Assembly (NCBI RefSeq): GCF_002008165.1 | Contig: NZ_MRDM01000002.1 | Location: 1 to 64,000, forward strand | Origin: Rhizobium laguerreae | Lineage (GTDB): Bacteria > Pseudomonadota > Alphaproteobacteria > Rhizobiales > Rhizobiaceae | Length of the DNA: 64,000 nt | Direction of reading: 5' to 3' | Shown: positions 62,879 through 64,000 of the stretch, in pieces | How the letters are laid out: each line of letters begins with the position of its first letter | How positions within the stretch are numbered: position 1 is the first letter of the stretch | Position numbers and translations under genes: made by a program | Notes under the pieces: generated by a model | The model's input: the letters and a program-made list of their open reading frames with translations, nothing else | The model's database searches: none | What the model was told of the DNA's origin: nothing

Positions 62879-62903
62879 AACAACGATTGGTCGAAAAGGT
62901 TCC
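62879..62903 (-). promoter_or_regulatory. EcfG-type promoter for small RNA copy 2
   Basis: On the minus strand GGAAC (62899-62903), 17 bases, GTT (62879-62881); predicted start near 62872, at the foot of the outer stem. Confidence 0.6.
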
Positions 62904-63243
62904 TGTGCGTTTCCGCACCAATGCTTGGATTAATCTGTACTTGCTCGACGATTGTTGAGTTCAGAAAAGAAAAACCCCGCTGGAGCGGGATCAGGAAAGG
63001 GGGTGTTTTCTGGGCTGGCGAATTAATTGCGCCGCAAAAACTATTTCGAACACAAATCATAGGTTTTCAATAAAACAATAATCCATGAACTAACTTTTCC
63101 CCAGATATCTGCTGACAACTATCAAATTATCGAGCGACTTCGCTTTTTCGGCAAGGAGGGTTGTAGCTAATTACAAGAGATGACTTGTGGTTCGTATATG
63201 TCGGATAGAAACTGTGCTTGACAAAGATGGGAGAAATCGGCCA

Positions 63244-63624
63244 ATGCATAGAACTATACTGATTGGACTATCTGTGATGTTTCTCGGAACGCAAGCTATT
63301 GCTGCTACCGCGATGATAGGAAAGGAGCTTCAGGCTCTGCTTTCAGACGGCAAAGTGATTGCGCTGGGCGGCCCAAAAGAGGGCTACAGTGGGGAGCTTT
63401 CTGTACTCAAGGACGGCACCGCACATGGTCAGGTTAAACTCGATTCCGGAGATGTAATCTCAATTGACGGCGTGTGGCACATTTCTGGCAACACGTTCTG
63501 CCGTACCTGGAAGGGGGGGAGGGACGCGGGCAAGGCGGTGTGTGATACCTGGAATAATACAGGCCCGAAGTCTGTTAGCGTGTTGAACGGAAAAGAGAAT
63601 ATTGGCAAAAATTCTTGGAAATAG
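63244..63624 (+). CDS. Small exported hypothetical protein
   Basis: The 126-residue product has a signal peptide (MHRTILIGLSVMFLGTQAIA) and a mature part with two cysteines (FCRTWKGG and KAVCDTWN) that could form a disulfide, plus VISIDGVWHISGN. The pattern recalls secreted DUF995-type proteins of rhizobia, which is not proven. The base composition is less GC-rich than the neighbours, suggesting recent acquisition. Confidence 0.6.
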   Translation: MHRTILIGLSVMFLGTQAIAATAMIGKELQALLSDGKVIALGGPKEGYSGELSVLKDGTAHGQVKLDSGDVISIDGVWHISGNTFCRTWKGGRDAGKAVCDTWNNTGPKSVSVLNGKENIGKNSWK

Positions 63625-63746
63625 CCTCGAGGCCGTGATCGATTTGCAAGCCGGGCGCGGGCGCTGCAAGCATCGGTGAAGCAGGTGAGCTTTCGTCCTC
63701 TTCCAATTGAAGGATCTGCAACATCGATCAAGAGGACCGTCGACCA

Positions 63747-63775
63747 GTTAAGCCGGGGCGGCCGCCCGGCTTAAC
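63747..63775. repeat. Strong GC-rich palindrome
   Basis: GTTAAGCCGGG and CCCGGCTTAAC form an 11-bp stem around a seven-base GC-rich loop. There is no T tract, so termination is uncertain. It may be a bidirectional transcription stop or a repeat arm. Confidence 0.4.
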
Positions 63776-63835
63776 AGGAGACAGCGGTTTTCGGGGTGAA
63801 AACCAGCCGAGCGACCGGCTCTCAAACCCGCTTAG

Positions 63836-63991
63836 GGTTCGGCGGTTCCGCTTCTCACCCGAAAGGACTACACCTTCACGAAGCACGAAGCGTCGGCCCT
63901 GGACGTCGTCGATCGCCGATACCGGGATGTCGTCATCGACCGAAAGATGGAGGAAGTGTTCCAGACGTCGGACGTCACGCCGGGGCCATAG
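63836..63991 (+). pseudogene. Gene remnant sharing a 3' motif with 53383-53440
   Basis: The frame opens after a TAG and reads VPLLTRKDYTFTKHEASALD, then RKMEEVFQTSDVTPGP and a stop. A similar RKMEEVFQVWDFRPGP is encoded at 53383-53440. There is no start codon with a ribosome binding site, so both look like tails of a lost gene or a repeated element. Confidence 0.35.
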
Positions 63992-64000
63992 CTACTTCAG

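Overview
The window looks like a piece of a Rhizobium genome, most likely of the R. leguminosarum / R. etli group. The sequence is GC-rich and carries families that are common in rhizobia: DUF982, DUF6894, DUF1236, DUF1127, HWE kinases and intergenic palindromic mosaic elements. A LOV-domain histidine kinase like the one known from R. leguminosarum is also present. No rRNA, tRNA, CRISPR array, complete insertion sequence, replication origin or integrase was found. Most of the content is accessory: stress proteins, regulators, toxin-antitoxin genes, phage-derived genes, gene remnants and repeats.

Layout. 0-5.7 kb: a partial sterol-desaturase-family gene, a minus-strand small RNA, a Crp/Fnr regulator, small conserved proteins, a Phd/VapC-type toxin-antitoxin pair, a LuxR-type regulator and a DUF982 gene. 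5.7-10.8 kb: a phage immunity/early module. It has an S24 (LexA-like) repressor, a divergent early operon ending in GcrA-like, LuxR-type and hypothetical proteins, and a second minus-strand operon about 1.5 kb away that shares the repressor's operator type. 10.9-15 kb: a broken small gene, an orphan SUKH-type protein, a carboxylesterase and a P-loop kinase. 15-20.9 kb: a signalling cassette made of an NMT1-type binding protein flanked by two internally deleted relatives, SCO1, a GAF-HAMP histidine kinase, a single-domain response regulator and a response regulator fused to a nucleotide cyclase. 21-29 kb: a kinase, a winged-helix/TPR regulator, a methyltransferase, a GT25 glycosyltransferase and an OmpR-type two-component system. 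29-44.5 kb: a stress island with a DUF982 gene, a GT4 plus glycogen-debranching operon, DUF6894, a second Crp/Fnr regulator, a DUF2231 membrane protein, an ECF sigma factor next to a ferritin-like protein, a YflT-like protein, a RidA/TetR pair, an ArsR/SRPBCC pair, a ClpP paralogue, an ArsP-like permease with DUF1127, LysR and a YeaQ/GlsB-like membrane protein. 44.8-54 kb: Kup, a CPA1 antiporter, a GT1 glycosyltransferase, DUF2062, an NfeD-slipin pair, DUF1236 and BON proteins. 54.9-64 kb: a sulfatase, a GT2, a DUF1254 pseudogene, two divergent PAS/LOV-HWE kinases, DUF1206, a metallophosphoesterase, the second small RNA copy and a secreted protein.

How it may work together (inference). Many of the small stress-type genes have a GGAAC-N17-GTT sequence just upstream, which fits the alphaproteobacterial general-stress sigma factor EcfG. 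I see seven exact matches and three looser ones. Two of the promoters drive a pair of homologous structured RNAs, at about 0.7 kb and 62.8 kb on the minus strand. Their 12-bp closing stem is kept by a compensatory base change, both expose a conserved CU-rich strand that could pair with ribosome binding sites, and both end in an intrinsic terminator. HWE kinases, including LOV-HWE kinases, feed the PhyR-NepR-EcfG pathway in related bacteria, so the two kinases at 58.5-60.8 kb could be inputs to the same regulon. No phyR, nepR or ecfG gene lies in the window.
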